A program made the translations under genes and the position numbers. From CAZIDL01 sp964537825 (GTDB taxonomy: Bacteria; Bacteroidota; Bacteroidia; Flavobacteriales_D; CAYVSK01), in contig CAZIDL010000075.1 of the NCBI GenBank assembly GCA_964537825.1, positions 1 to 9,982 of the forward strand: 9,982 nt of DNA. The letters are read 5' to 3'. Positions 1 through 7,808 of the stretch are shown piece by piece; position 1 is the first letter of the stretch, and each line of letters starts with the position of its first letter. The notes under the pieces were generated by a model that saw only the letters and a list, made by a program, of their open reading frames with translations, was not told the DNA's origin and did not search any database.

Positions 1-518
1 CGGGCATAAGAAGAGTCCGTAACCCCGTGTTGGAGCGGATGGGGATAGACCGTATCCTTAGGGTCGAATTTATTGGAAGTGGGGATCCCGTTGATCCTAG
101 CCCCGAACCCCAGTAGTTCATATGCGCCGCTCTTCTTCTTGTAGTAATCGAAGCGGTCTTCGATCTGGATCGGGAGCTGCAGGGAGTCGCTGGAAAGACC
201 CGGAGCATGGAGGGCATGATCCGCTTGGTAATCCGGATCGAAAGGGTTGTCGAAGCTGGCTCGGTAGGGGAACGGCGTATTGGAAATTTGAAAGAAACTA
301 TCGACCTCCTGGCCGATCCGTTGGATATCCGCATATACCCAGGTCATCCCTTTTCCCGTCTTGCTCAAAGGTGGGGTCGTAGGTCCCAAGGTGCCCTGGC
401 TATAACGGTATTGTTCAGGAGGTTGTCCGGGCATGTCGCCATCATCGATACTGAACTGCCCTTTAGCCCCTAATAGGGACAAAAAGCAAAAGAGAAAAAA
501 GAAGATCCGTTCCATCAT
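1..518 (-). CDS. Secreted protein, N-terminal part (probable T9SS cargo), cut by window edge
   Basis: The minus strand is open from the ATG at 518-516 to the left edge, giving 172 codons with no stop, so the C-terminus lies outside the window. The N-terminus is a typical Sec signal peptide: MMER, then a Phe/Leu-rich core (IFFFLFCFLSLLG), then a likely cleavage in AKGQ near residue 20. Two adjacent ATGs (518 and 515) could both serve as start. The mature part has many aromatic, Pro and Asp residues, with stretches such as TWVYADIQRIG, DRFDYYKKKSGAYELLGFG and TVYPHPLQHGVTDSSY. This resembles the repeating style of Bacteroidota secreted proteins that end in a T9SS sorting domain (a WxF/WxY start, a 'YYxxxxxxYELLG' segment and a 'yPxxxGxxxtDSy' segment). 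I infer that class from resemblance only; the sorting domain is not in view and the function is unknown. It is divergent from the receptor operon across a 95-bp spacer. Confidence 0.8.
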   Translation of the reverse strand, partial: MMERIFFFLFCFLSLLGAKGQFSIDDGDMPGQPPEQYRYSQGTLGPTTPPLSKTGKGMTWVYADIQRIGQEVDSFFQISNTPFPYRASFDNPFDPDYQADHALHAPGLSSDSLQLPIQIEDRFDYYKKKSGAYELLGFGARINGIPTSNKFDPKDTVYPHPLQHGVTDSSYA

Positions 519-548
519 AAAAGATCCCCCTTATCGTTAAGGCCTCAT

Positions 549-556
549 CGAAATTA
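549..556 (-). promoter_or_regulatory. Weak candidate -7 element for the leftward secreted-protein gene
   Basis: Read on the minus strand, 556-549 is TAATTTCG, one mismatch from the Bacteroidota -7 consensus TAnnTTTG. It would place transcription start about 25 nt upstream of the ATG at 518. No good -33 TTTG is visible at the expected distance. The purine-rich AAGGGGGAT just before the start codon could help ribosome binding. This is a weak call based on consensus matching only. Confidence 0.3.
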
Positions 557-577
557 AGGGTGAAGGAAGGAACCGCC

Positions 578-606
578 TTTCAGCGCTCTTGAGTTTTGTA
601 CTTTTG
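578..606 (+). promoter_or_regulatory. Bacteroidota-type promoter (-33/-7) of the receptor operon
   Basis: TACTTTTG at 599-606 matches the Bacteroidota sigma-70 -7 consensus TAnnTTTG exactly. TTTC at 578-581 is a one-mismatch -33 TTTG with a 17-bp spacer. The -7 box ends only 7 nt before the ATG at 614, so the transcript would be leaderless or nearly so, and no Shine-Dalgarno sequence is visible. The closeness is itself a sign that 614 is the real start of the first gene. The spacer is shared with the divergent gene ending at 518. Confidence 0.6.
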
Positions 607-613
607 ATCGAAC

Positions 614-1279
614 ATGAAAAGCGTTCAACAGCTATTTTTATTGGCTTTTCCCCTTTTTATCGTGTTCGGGGTTCCCGGGGAACTTTCTGCTCAAAAGGAA
701 CAAGGAGAAGAAGGAGATCTCATCCAATTCTCCGGTGTAGTGGTCCGCAGCGATTCCCTTACTCCGATCCCCTTCACCAATATCGTGATCGCGAACGAAC
801 AAAGGGGAACGATGGCGGATGCACAAGGTTATTTCTCCTTGGTGGCCAAGGAGAACGACACGATCCATTTTTCCGCCATCGGCTTCAAACGGAGCCATTT
901 CATCATCCCCGACAGCCTCGAAAAGTCGAATTACTCGCTGATCCATGCTATGGAAAAGGACACGGTGGAGACGAAAAAGACCACCGTTCATCCCTGGCCG
1001 ACCAAGGAGGAATTCAAGGAAGCCTTTATGAACGTGGACCTGGCGGACGACGATATCGAGCGGGCGAGGAAGAACCTGGCGGACAGACGCATGCGCCGAC
1101 GTATGGAGAACATGGACATGGGACCTTCTATGAACTTTTCCTACGAAATGCAGGAACATCAGAACAAGGTCTATTACGCCGGTCAAGCACCTCCTATGAG
1201 CATCCTGAACCCTTCAGCCTGGGCCGAGTTCATCAAAGCCTGGCGCGAAGGGGAGTTCACGGATCAAGGTCAGGAATGA
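614..1279 (+). CDS. Secreted protein with CarboxypepD_reg-like domain, upstream partner of TonB receptor
   Basis: A 221-residue protein with a Sec signal peptide (MKSVQQ, then a hydrophobic core, cleavage probably after LSA at residue 26). Residues about 37-115 form a carboxypeptidase-D regulatory-like beta-sandwich. Visible hallmarks are a GVVV strand, 'DSLTPIPFTNIVI', 'RGTMADAQGYFSLVA' and 'DTIHFSAIGFK', the usual pattern of Gly-Thr turn, Asp-x-x-Gly-x-Phe turn and IGF/IGY strand. After it comes a family-like segment with HPWPTKEEFKEAF and a charged helix (DDDIERARKNLADRRMRRRM, about 143-164), then a C-terminal tail with no sorting domain. No transmembrane helix follows the signal, so it is probably periplasmic or surface-attached. 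Its stop overlaps the receptor start (ATGA, 1276-1279), implying translational coupling and a shared role. The molecular function is unknown; a structural or adaptor role beside the receptor is inference. Confidence 0.88.
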   Translation: MKSVQQLFLLAFPLFIVFGVPGELSAQKEQGEEGDLIQFSGVVVRSDSLTPIPFTNIVIANEQRGTMADAQGYFSLVAKENDTIHFSAIGFKRSHFIIPDSLEKSNYSLIHAMEKDTVETKKTTVHPWPTKEEFKEAFMNVDLADDDIERARKNLADRRMRRRMENMDMGPSMNFSYEMQEHQNKVYYAGQAPPMSILNPSAWAEFIKAWREGEFTDQGQE

Positions 1280-3852
1280 GCCTTTTTGGCGACCCTTCAG
1301 GCTTCCTAAAGGGAAGCCTCTTCCTCATCCTCCTTTTCCCCACCCTTCTGTTCGCCCAAAAAACAGGTACCGTTAAAGGCCAGGTCAAAAGTGCCGATGA
1401 AGGCAGCTACCTTCCCTACGTCAACATCAAGGTGAAAGGAAGCGGTCGCGGAACCTTCACCAACGACAAAGGGCGGTTCGAGCTGGAGCTGGAAGCCGGA
1501 AAAGAACATATCATCAGTTTCTCCCATTCAGGCTACAAGACCATCACAGATACCGTTCTCCTGAAAGCTGGAAGTACTGAACGCCTCCAGGTCGGTTTAA
1601 GCATCAGGGAACTGAAGGGGGTAGAGATCCGGGAAGAGCGGGTGGAGGACCGGACCATGATGGAGATACCCACGGAGAGCGTGCAAAAAGTACCGACCGC
1701 CAGCGGGGATTTCGTGGCCCAAACCCTTTCATCCCAACCGGGGGTGGCCATCAACAACGAACTGAGCTCATCTTATTCCGTGCGAGGAGGGAATTTCGAC
1801 GAGAACATGATCTACGTGAACGACGTGCGCATCTTTCGACCTTTCCTGGTCCAGAGCGGACGGCAGGAGGGATTGAACTTCGTGAACGGGGACATGGTCT
1901 CTTCGATACTGTTCTCCGCGGGCGGGTTCGAGCCCCGCTATGGCGATCGGATGTCCTCGGTCCTGGACATTCGCTACAAGCGGCCAAAAGATCTTGAAGG
2001 GTCCGTGAAGGGGGGGCTTCTGGGTGGATCGGTCCATCTGGCCGGAGCCTCGGATGGGTATCGTTTCACTGGCATCGGTGGGGTCCGTTACCGTCAGAAC
2101 TCCTACTTGCTCAACAGCCTGGAAACCAAGGGGCAATATCGCCCCGACTTCACGGATGCCCAAACGTTCTTGACCTACGATGTCAGTGATGAATTCGAGC
2201 TCGCTTTTCTTGGCCATTATTCGCGGAACAGGTACCGTTTCCGACCGGGAAGTCGGAAGACCAGTTTCGGGACCATCAATACCCCGTTGCAGCTTTCCGT
2301 GGATTTCGAAGGGCGGGAACGGGACATCTTTGAGACCTTCACCGGGGCATTGATCGGAACTTATCGGCCTTCCCCGGACCTTGAGCTCAAACATATCGTC
2401 TCCACCTTTCGCTCTGACGAAGCCATCACCTTCGACCTGAACGGGGAATACCGCCTCGATCAGGTCAACAACAACCTCGGTTCGGACAACTTCGGGGATG
2501 TGATCCAAAACCGCGGTTTCGGGACTTATCACGAACATGCCCGGAACGTCCTCCTTTCGCGGATCCGCTCCTTTTCCCACAAAGGGGTCCTCGACCGGGA
2601 TGATCACGTTTGGGAATGGGGGATCACTTATCGGCACGAAAGCTTCCACGATCGCCTTAAAGAATGGGAAAGGGTGGACTCAGCAGGATATTCCCTGCCC
2701 CACCCCAGGGATTCATTGGGCTACCAAGACCCGACCCTCCAGCCGGACCATCAACTCGAGCTCAACCGAAGCGTCCGCTCGGATATTCGAATGACCAATC
2801 ATCGAGGGACCGGATATCTTCAACACACCTGGTCCAAAAGCTACAACGATTCCGGAAATGTGGACCTAACGCTGGGGGGGCGCGGGCATTACTGGTCGTT
2901 CAACGATCGTTTTCTCTTCAGCCCACGGGCTACGGCAACACTGCGCCCCGGATGGTTCTCCCCCAACGATACTTTGGCCGGTGAGCGCCTCCGCTTTCGT
3001 GCTGCAGCTGGCATCTACTACCAAACCCCTATTTATCGCGAGATCCGCGACCTCAACGGGAATATCCGTAAGGACGTCCGGGCTCAACGGTCCATCCATT
3101 TCGTACTCGGGGGGGATTATGCGTTCCAGGTCTGGGGCCGGCCTTTCATGTTCACCACCGAGCTCTATTACAAGAAGCTGGATAACCTGAACCCCTATGA
3201 GCTGGATAATGTCCGCATCCGCTATTACGCCAACAATAAGGGGAGCGGTTATGCGACCGGTATCGACCTGAAAGTGAACGGGGCATTCATCCCGGGGATG
3301 GAATCCTGGTTCAGCGCTTCGTTCATGAAGACCGAAGCCAAGATCGCCGACGATCAGTATTACGAATACTACAACGCTGATGGAGAGCAGGTTTACAAAG
3401 GAGGGGATGCAAGGATCGTGGATTCGACGGAACGAGAGCCTGGTTACATCCCTCGTCCCATGGACCAAAGGGTGAACATCAGCTTGTTCTTTCAGGATGA
3501 GATGCCCCGCTGGCCCTCCTATAAAGTTCACCTTAAAGGGATCTACGGTTCAGGGCTCCCCTTCGGTCCGCCTTCCTTTGAACGGCGAAAGGACACCCTC
3601 CGAATGCCAGCCTATCGCCGCATCGACATCGGGTTCTCCAAGGACCTTCTTCACGAGGACAGCAAACTGAAGGACAAACCATTTTTTAAGCACTTCGAGC
3701 GTTTCATGATACGCTTGGACATCTTCAACCTTCTCAACATCCGGAACACGATATCTCACCTTTGGGTGCGGGACGTTTCCGGCAACCGGTTCGCCGTTCC
3801 CAACCGTTCCACCGGACGCCTGATCAGTCCCACGATACAGCTCGAATGGTAG
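1276..3852 (+). CDS. TonB-dependent outer-membrane receptor with N-terminal CarboxypepD_reg-like domain
   Basis: This is an outer-membrane 22-strand barrel transporter that takes up a ligand using TonB energy. It has 858 residues from the ATG at 1276. The frame stays open upstream to a TTG at 589, but those extra codons translate the upstream gene out of frame. The 1276 start gives a clean signal peptide (hydrophobic core about 10-26, cleavage at FA/Q near residue 27) and the ATGA overlap. Residues about 31-112 are a carboxypeptidase-D regulatory-like domain ('GRGTFTNDKGRFELEL', 'SFSHSGYK'). Residues about 125-240 are the plug, with SVRGGNFDENMIYVNDV from 168 and a 'GFEPRYGDRMSSVLDIRY' segment. 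The rest is barrel, with many alternating aromatic strands, an 'RLDIFNLLNIRN' segment near the end and a terminal Trp, as expected for BAM-recognised barrels. No SusD-like gene lies next to it, so a SusCD glycan system is not indicated. Substrate unknown. Confidence 0.93.
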   Translation: MSLFGDPSGFLKGSLFLILLFPTLLFAQKTGTVKGQVKSADEGSYLPYVNIKVKGSGRGTFTNDKGRFELELEAGKEHIISFSHSGYKTITDTVLLKAGSTERLQVGLSIRELKGVEIREERVEDRTMMEIPTESVQKVPTASGDFVAQTLSSQPGVAINNELSSSYSVRGGNFDENMIYVNDVRIFRPFLVQSGRQEGLNFVNGDMVSSILFSAGGFEPRYGDRMSSVLDIRYKRPKDLEGSVKGGLLGGSVHLAGASDGYRFTGIGGVRYRQNSYLLNSLETKGQYRPDFTDAQTFLTYDVSDEFELAFLGHYSRNRYRFRPGSRKTSFGTINTPLQLSVDFEGRERDIFETFTGALIGTYRPSPDLELKHIVSTFRSDEAITFDLNGEYRLDQVNNNLGSDNFGDVIQNRGFGTYHEHARNVLLSRIRSFSHKGVLDRDDHVWEWGITYRHESFHDRLKEWERVDSAGYSLPHPRDSLGYQDPTLQPDHQLELNRSVRSDIRMTNHRGTGYLQHTWSKSYNDSGNVDLTLGGRGHYWSFNDRFLFSPRATATLRPGWFSPNDTLAGERLRFRAAAGIYYQTPIYREIRDLNGNIRKDVRAQRSIHFVLGGDYAFQVWGRPFMFTTELYYKKLDNLNPYELDNVRIRYYANNKGSGYATGIDLKVNGAFIPGMESWFSASFMKTEAKIADDQYYEYYNADGEQVYKGGDARIVDSTEREPGYIPRPMDQRVNISLFFQDEMPRWPSYKVHLKGIYGSGLPFGPPSFERRKDTLRMPAYRRIDIGFSKDLLHEDSKLKDKPFFKHFERFMIRLDIFNLLNIRNTISHLWVRDVSGNRFAVPNRSTGRLISPTIQLEW

Positions 3853-3861
3853 CGTCTTACC

Positions 3862-3888
3862 TTGTTCATCTCCGAGCCGCTACTTTTA
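3862..3888 (+). promoter_or_regulatory. Candidate -33/-7 promoter of the recQ unit
   Basis: TACTTTTA at 3881-3888 is one mismatch from TAnnTTTG, and TTG at 3862-3864 lies 16 bp upstream as a possible -33 element. The box ends 13 nt before the ATG at 3902, so the leader would be very short. The whole gap between the receptor stop and recQ is 49 bp and shows no hairpin terminator, so read-through from the receptor operon is also possible. Confidence 0.45.
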
Positions 3889-3901
3889 TCTTCCGGGAGC
3901 G

Positions 3902-5821
3902 ATGGAGGACCTGCATCAGATACTGAAGCGCTACTGGGGATTCGACGATTTCCGTCCCCTTCAAGAGGACATTATCCGTTCTGTGACCGAAGGAAGGGAT
4001 AGCGTGGCCCTCCTTCCGACAGGGGGAGGGAAATCCCTCTGCTACCAAGTTCCCGGCATCGCTTTGGAGGGGGTCTGCGTGGTCATTTCTCCGCTCATTG
4101 CGCTCATGAAGGACCAGGTCGAAGGGCTTCAGGAAAAGGGGATACCGGCCAGAACCCTTTCCGCTGGAATGAAGCGCAACGAGATCGACCGGATCCTCGA
4201 CAAGGCCGTTCACGGTAAGCTCTCCTTCCTCTACGTTTCCCCGGAACGGACCCTTACGGAGCTCTTCCGGGAACGCTTCGCGAAAATGAACGTGAACCTC
4301 CTTGCTGTGGATGAAGCCCACTGCATTTCCCAATGGGGCTACGATTTCCGTCCCTCCTATCTCCGGATCGCGGAGATCCGCGAAAAGCAGCCATCAGCCC
4401 CTGTCCTGGCCCTGACCGCTACCGCTACTCCACAGGTCGTTGAAGACATTCGGGAAAAGCTCGGAGGGCCGGATGCAGCGATTTTCCGCAAGAGCTTCGA
4501 ACGAAAGAACCTCGCTTATGTCGTCCGGCATAGCGAGGACAAAGGCGGAACCCTTCTGCGGATCCTCGGAAAAGTGAAAGGGACGGGCATCGTATACGCA
4601 CGGAGCCGCAAGCGGACCGAACGCATCGCCGCGTTCCTGAAAGAACGTGGTTTTTCTGCAGCTGCTTATCATGCCGGCTTGGATAAAGAAAAGCGCAGCG
4701 AACTGCAGCAAGCTTGGCTTCAGGACCGGGTCCGGGTGATGGTGGCAACGAACGCGTTCGGGATGGGCATCGACAAGCCGGAAGTCCGTACAGTGGTCCA
4801 CTTGGACCTTCCTGACTCGCCGGAAGCTTATTTCCAGGAAGCCGGCAGGGCCGGCAGGGATGGCAAAAAGAGCTACGCGGTGCTGCTCTTCCATGCCAAT
4901 GACGAACGGGACATGAAGGAACGGAACGAACGGGAGTTCCCTCCTTTCGAGAAGGTCCGTGAGGTCTATGAAGCAGTATGTCAGCATCTTCGCGTGGCTT
5001 ATGGAGCCGGACAATATGAGACTTATCCCATCGACCTTTCAGAACTTGCTGGCAAATACGGCTTCAAAAAGGCCGAGCTCTTCAATGCTCTGAAAGTCCT
5101 GGAATGGGAAGAGAAGCTCTCCCTCACCCTCGATCTGGAGGAACCGGCAAGGGTTCGTTCCCGGATGTCACCCTCCGGACTTTACGACCACCAGGTCCGT
5201 CATCCGGAACAGTCAACCCTCATCGATGTCCTCTTGCGTTCCTACGAAGGGCTCTTCGAGGAAATGATAACGATCGATGAAAAAAAGCTCGCCCAGCGGC
5301 TGGGACGGCCCGAAAAAGAGATCCGGGAACGCTTGATGCAACTCGATAGGAACGAAGTTCTGGAATACACACCGCGAGAGGGAAGGCCCCGGATCAGCTT
5401 CTTAAGCCCGAGGGTGGAAAAGAAGCGCCTCAATCCCAGCAAAGGAGGATATCACGAACGAAAGAAAGCAGCTGAGGAGCGCCGAAAAGCCATGCTCGAC
5501 TATGCCAAGGAAGAAGAACTTTGCCGGAGCCGTTTTCTACTTAGCTATTTCGGCGAAAAGCGCGCACCGGAATGTGGGATCTGCGACATTTGCATCGATC
5601 AGAAAAAGAGCGGATTGGATCGAACGGAATTCCAGCGACTGGATGAAGCGGTCCACCGCATCCTCCACGAAAGCCCTATGGACGTTCAGCGCCTTCAAGA
5701 GGAACTCCGCGAGACCGATCGCGAAAAGTTGCTCCAGATCGTTCGCTGGAACCTGGAGCAAGGGCTTCTGGAAGAAGATGAAGCCCAACGATTGAAGCCC
5801 GTTCAGCGAGCAGAAGGATGA
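3902..5821 (+). CDS. recQ: RecQ-family ATP-dependent DNA helicase
   Basis: A 3'-to-5' superfamily 2 DNA helicase acting in recombination and fork repair, 639 residues. Motif 0 is FDDFRPLQ (14-21). Walker A is PTGGGKS (39-45). Motif II is DEAH (137-140), followed by the RecQ aromatic-rich loop HCISQWGYDFRPSY. Motif III is ALTATAT (170-176), motif V is ATNAFGMGIDKPE, and motif VI is QEAGRAGRDG (312-321). A four-cysteine zinc site is visible at C541, C558, C561 and C564 (pattern CRSRFLLSYFGE, then CGICDIC). In E. coli RecQ the zinc site directly follows helicase lobe 2. Here roughly 190 residues (about 345-535) lie between, which look like small winged-helix folds. A short winged-helix-like tail (about 575-639) follows, with no clear HRDC domain. 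The start is set by the ATG at 3902 just after the promoter-like box. The stop overlaps the next start (ATGA, 5818-5821). Paralogous RecQs exist in many Bacteroidota, so the symbol is family-level. Confidence 0.95.
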   Translation: MEDLHQILKRYWGFDDFRPLQEDIIRSVTEGRDSVALLPTGGGKSLCYQVPGIALEGVCVVISPLIALMKDQVEGLQEKGIPARTLSAGMKRNEIDRILDKAVHGKLSFLYVSPERTLTELFRERFAKMNVNLLAVDEAHCISQWGYDFRPSYLRIAEIREKQPSAPVLALTATATPQVVEDIREKLGGPDAAIFRKSFERKNLAYVVRHSEDKGGTLLRILGKVKGTGIVYARSRKRTERIAAFLKERGFSAAAYHAGLDKEKRSELQQAWLQDRVRVMVATNAFGMGIDKPEVRTVVHLDLPDSPEAYFQEAGRAGRDGKKSYAVLLFHANDERDMKERNEREFPPFEKVREVYEAVCQHLRVAYGAGQYETYPIDLSELAGKYGFKKAELFNALKVLEWEEKLSLTLDLEEPARVRSRMSPSGLYDHQVRHPEQSTLIDVLLRSYEGLFEEMITIDEKKLAQRLGRPEKEIRERLMQLDRNEVLEYTPREGRPRISFLSPRVEKKRLNPSKGGYHERKKAAEERRKAMLDYAKEEELCRSRFLLSYFGEKRAPECGICDICIDQKKSGLDRTEFQRLDEAVHRILHESPMDVQRLQEELRETDREKLLQIVRWNLEQGLLEEDEAQRLKPVQRAEG

Positions 5822-6486
5822 GAACACAGAAGCCAGCTGAGAAAACTCAAAAAGGGAAAAGGGCCGATCGCGCTTTCTTCGAGCGATCGGACGTGACCCT
5901 GCTGGCCCGCGATCTTCTCGGAAAGTTCCTCGTGAGTCACGTGGGCGGTGAAGCATGTTCCGGAATGATCACGGAGACCGAAGCTTATGCCGGGCAAAGC
6001 GATCGGGCTTGTCATGCATATGGTGGAAGACGGACGAAGCGAACGGAGGTTATGTACTGGAAGGGCGGAACGGCCTATGTTTACCTCTGCTACGGGATCC
6101 ATCACCTCTTCAACGTTATCAGCGGCCCACAAGAGGCCCCTGATGCGGTGCTGATAAGAGCGATCGAAGCCGAAGAAGGCCAAAACACCCTTCTCCGTCG
6201 CAGGAAAATGGAACGCCCTTCCAGGAACTGGCTCGGAGGACCGGGTAAATTGACCCATGGCCTCGGCATCCGGAACGATCGACACAACGGGCGGGACTTG
6301 ACCCAGGACGATGAACTTTGGATCGAGGACCGTGGGATCGAGGTCCCCGATGAGCTCGTCCGGACGAGCAGCCGCATCGGGATCGATCATGCGGGACCTG
6401 ATGCAGCACTGCCTTACCGTTATTACCTGAACGAGGGAGCGGCCCGTGAACTCCTTCGAACGCAAACGAGAAACGAGCTACTATGA
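5818..6486 (+). CDS. DNA-3-methyladenine glycosylase, AAG/MPG family
   Basis: A monofunctional base-excision repair glycosylase that removes alkylated purines such as 3-methyladenine from DNA; 222 residues, normal for bacterial members. Key residues of human AAG line up with constant spacing: Glu55 (human E125, the water-activating Glu, in ETEAYAG), Tyr57 (Y127), His66 (H136), Tyr89 (Y159, in AYVYLCYG) and Asn99 (N169). The HAYGGRR and MYWKGGTAYVY segments are also typical, as are GGPGKLTHGLGI and the C-terminal SSRIGI segment. The active site therefore looks intact. The first 16 residues are a basic, probably disordered tail. The ATG at 5818 overlaps the recQ stop and no better start is visible. 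The gene also overlaps the following helicase (6483-6486), placing it in the middle of a tightly coupled three-gene unit. It is unrelated to the TagA and AlkA glycosylase folds. Confidence 0.95.
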   Translation: MRTQKPAEKTQKGKRADRAFFERSDVTLLARDLLGKFLVSHVGGEACSGMITETEAYAGQSDRACHAYGGRRTKRTEVMYWKGGTAYVYLCYGIHHLFNVISGPQEAPDAVLIRAIEAEEGQNTLLRRRKMERPSRNWLGGPGKLTHGLGIRNDRHNGRDLTQDDELWIEDRGIEVPDELVRTSSRIGIDHAGPDAALPYRYYLNEGAARELLRTQTRNELL

Positions 6487-7802
6487 GCGAAGGAACGAAC
6501 GAAGCACCGGAAAACACTCCGGAAGCATCGACCAGCGAAGGCGAAGAAGAAAAGATCAGCTTCAGGGATCTCAAGCTTTCTGAAGAATTGCTCGAAGGGC
6601 TCGACGCGATGGGCTTTCAAGAGCCAACTCCAGTCCAGGCCAAGGCCATTCCCCCGATCCGGGACGGGCGGGATGTGATCGGTTGTGCCCAGACCGGCAC
6701 CGGTAAAACAGCTGCATACCTCCTCCCTATCCTCGACATCCTCCATCGGGATCCGGAACCACGGGACCGCACGAAGGTCCTCGTCATCGCTCCCACCCGC
6801 GAGCTGGCCCAGCAGATCGATCGGGAACTGGAAGGGTTCTCCTACTTCATCCCCGCATCCTCCTATCCGATCTATGGGGGAGGGGATTCCAGCGTATGGG
6901 AATCCCAAAAGCAGGCACTCAAGAACGGGGTGGACATCGTGATCGGCACGCCGGGTCGGATCTGGGGTCACCTCAATTTCGACTACTTCGACGTCTCGAA
7001 CGTCCGCTGCCTGATCCTCGACGAAGCCGACCGGATGCTGGACATGGGCTTCTACGAGGACATCATGCGGATCGTGGACAAGATCGGTCCGAATACGCAG
7101 AACCTCCTCTTCTCGGCCACCATGCCCAAGAAGATCCGGGAACTGAGCAAACAGATCCTCAAGGAACCAGCCGAGATCGACATCGCCGTATCGAAACCGG
7201 CCGAAGGGATCCTTCAGGCAGCCCACATGGTGGAGAACAAGGATAAGCCCGCCTTCATCGCCCACCTGCTGAAGGACAAGGAGGAAGAGCTCACGAGCAT
7301 TTTGGTCTTCTGCGGAACGAAGCGTGCCGTGGATGAAACCTCCCGGAAACTGAAAGAGAACGGGATCGAGGCCCGGGCCATCCATTCCGATTACGATCAA
7401 TCCGAGCGGGAAGAGGTGCTGCGGCAGTTCAAGAACCGGAACTTCAAAGTGCTCGTAGCCACGGACGTGATGTCGCGGGGCATCGATATCAAGGACATCG
7501 ACCTGATCCTGAACTACGACGTGCCCAAGGACCCCGAGGATTACGTCCACCGGATCGGACGGACCGCAAGAGCGGAGAAAGAAGGGATCGGGATCACGCT
7601 GATCAATAGCGATCCCAAACAACAGGAGGCTTTTCAGCGGATCGAAAAGCTGATCGAAAAGGAGATCCCCAAAGCCCCGATCCCCACCTCGATCGGAAAG
7701 TCCCCGGAATTCCGCCCCCCTAAAAAAGGAAAGAAAGGAAGGGGCGGGCCTCCCCGTGGAAAAGGCAAAGGTGACCGAAAGAAGAAGGGGAAAAGGGGGT
7801 GA
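6483..7802 (+). CDS. DEAD-box ATP-dependent RNA helicase (RhlE/DeaD-like)
   Basis: An RNA-remodelling ATPase, 439 residues, with the complete DEAD-box motif set. The Q motif is GFQEPTPVQ (44-52), motif I is AQTGTGKT (69-76) and motif Ia is PTRELAQQI. Next come the GG turn and Ib TPGR, motif II DEAD (180-183), motif III SAT (211-213), motif V ATDVMSRGIDI and motif VI HRIGRTAR (356-363). The N-terminal 24 residues are acidic (Glu-rich). The last 35 or so are Lys/Arg/Gly-rich and Pro-containing, a typical disordered RNA-binding tail of RhlE-like proteins. Its ATG overlaps the glycosylase stop (ATGA). The likely roles are ribosome assembly, mRNA turnover or cold adaptation; the sequence does not decide between them. 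I leave the symbol blank because Bacteroidota carry several paralogues (rhlE, deaD, csdA-like). Confidence 0.95.
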   Translation: MSEGTNEAPENTPEASTSEGEEEKISFRDLKLSEELLEGLDAMGFQEPTPVQAKAIPPIRDGRDVIGCAQTGTGKTAAYLLPILDILHRDPEPRDRTKVLVIAPTRELAQQIDRELEGFSYFIPASSYPIYGGGDSSVWESQKQALKNGVDIVIGTPGRIWGHLNFDYFDVSNVRCLILDEADRMLDMGFYEDIMRIVDKIGPNTQNLLFSATMPKKIRELSKQILKEPAEIDIAVSKPAEGILQAAHMVENKDKPAFIAHLLKDKEEELTSILVFCGTKRAVDETSRKLKENGIEARAIHSDYDQSEREEVLRQFKNRNFKVLVATDVMSRGIDIKDIDLILNYDVPKDPEDYVHRIGRTARAEKEGIGITLINSDPKQQEAFQRIEKLIEKEIPKAPIPTSIGKSPEFRPPKKGKKGRGGPPRGKGKGDRKKKGKRG

Positions 7803-7808
7803 AAAAGC

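Noticed and set aside
122..473. Two short plus-strand open frames (86 and 88 residues) near the left edge
   Set aside because: They are antisense to the secreted-protein fragment on the minus strand, which has a signal peptide and an open frame through the whole interval; the plus-strand translations are Arg/Ser-rich and featureless.
589..1275. Upstream extension of the receptor reading frame to a TTG at 589 (229 extra codons)
   Set aside because: The extension translates the real upstream gene in another frame, gives an Arg/Ser-rich nonsense sequence with no signal peptide, and would bury the clear signal peptide that starts at 1276.
1768..2649. 293-residue minus-strand open frame inside the receptor gene
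   Set aside because: It is a shadow of the barrel coding sequence, with no start signal, no domain and no neighbouring minus-strand gene.
2866..3531. 221-residue minus-strand open frame in the receptor 3' half
   Set aside because: It is a shadow frame; the plus strand here encodes continuous barrel strands with family-typical motifs.
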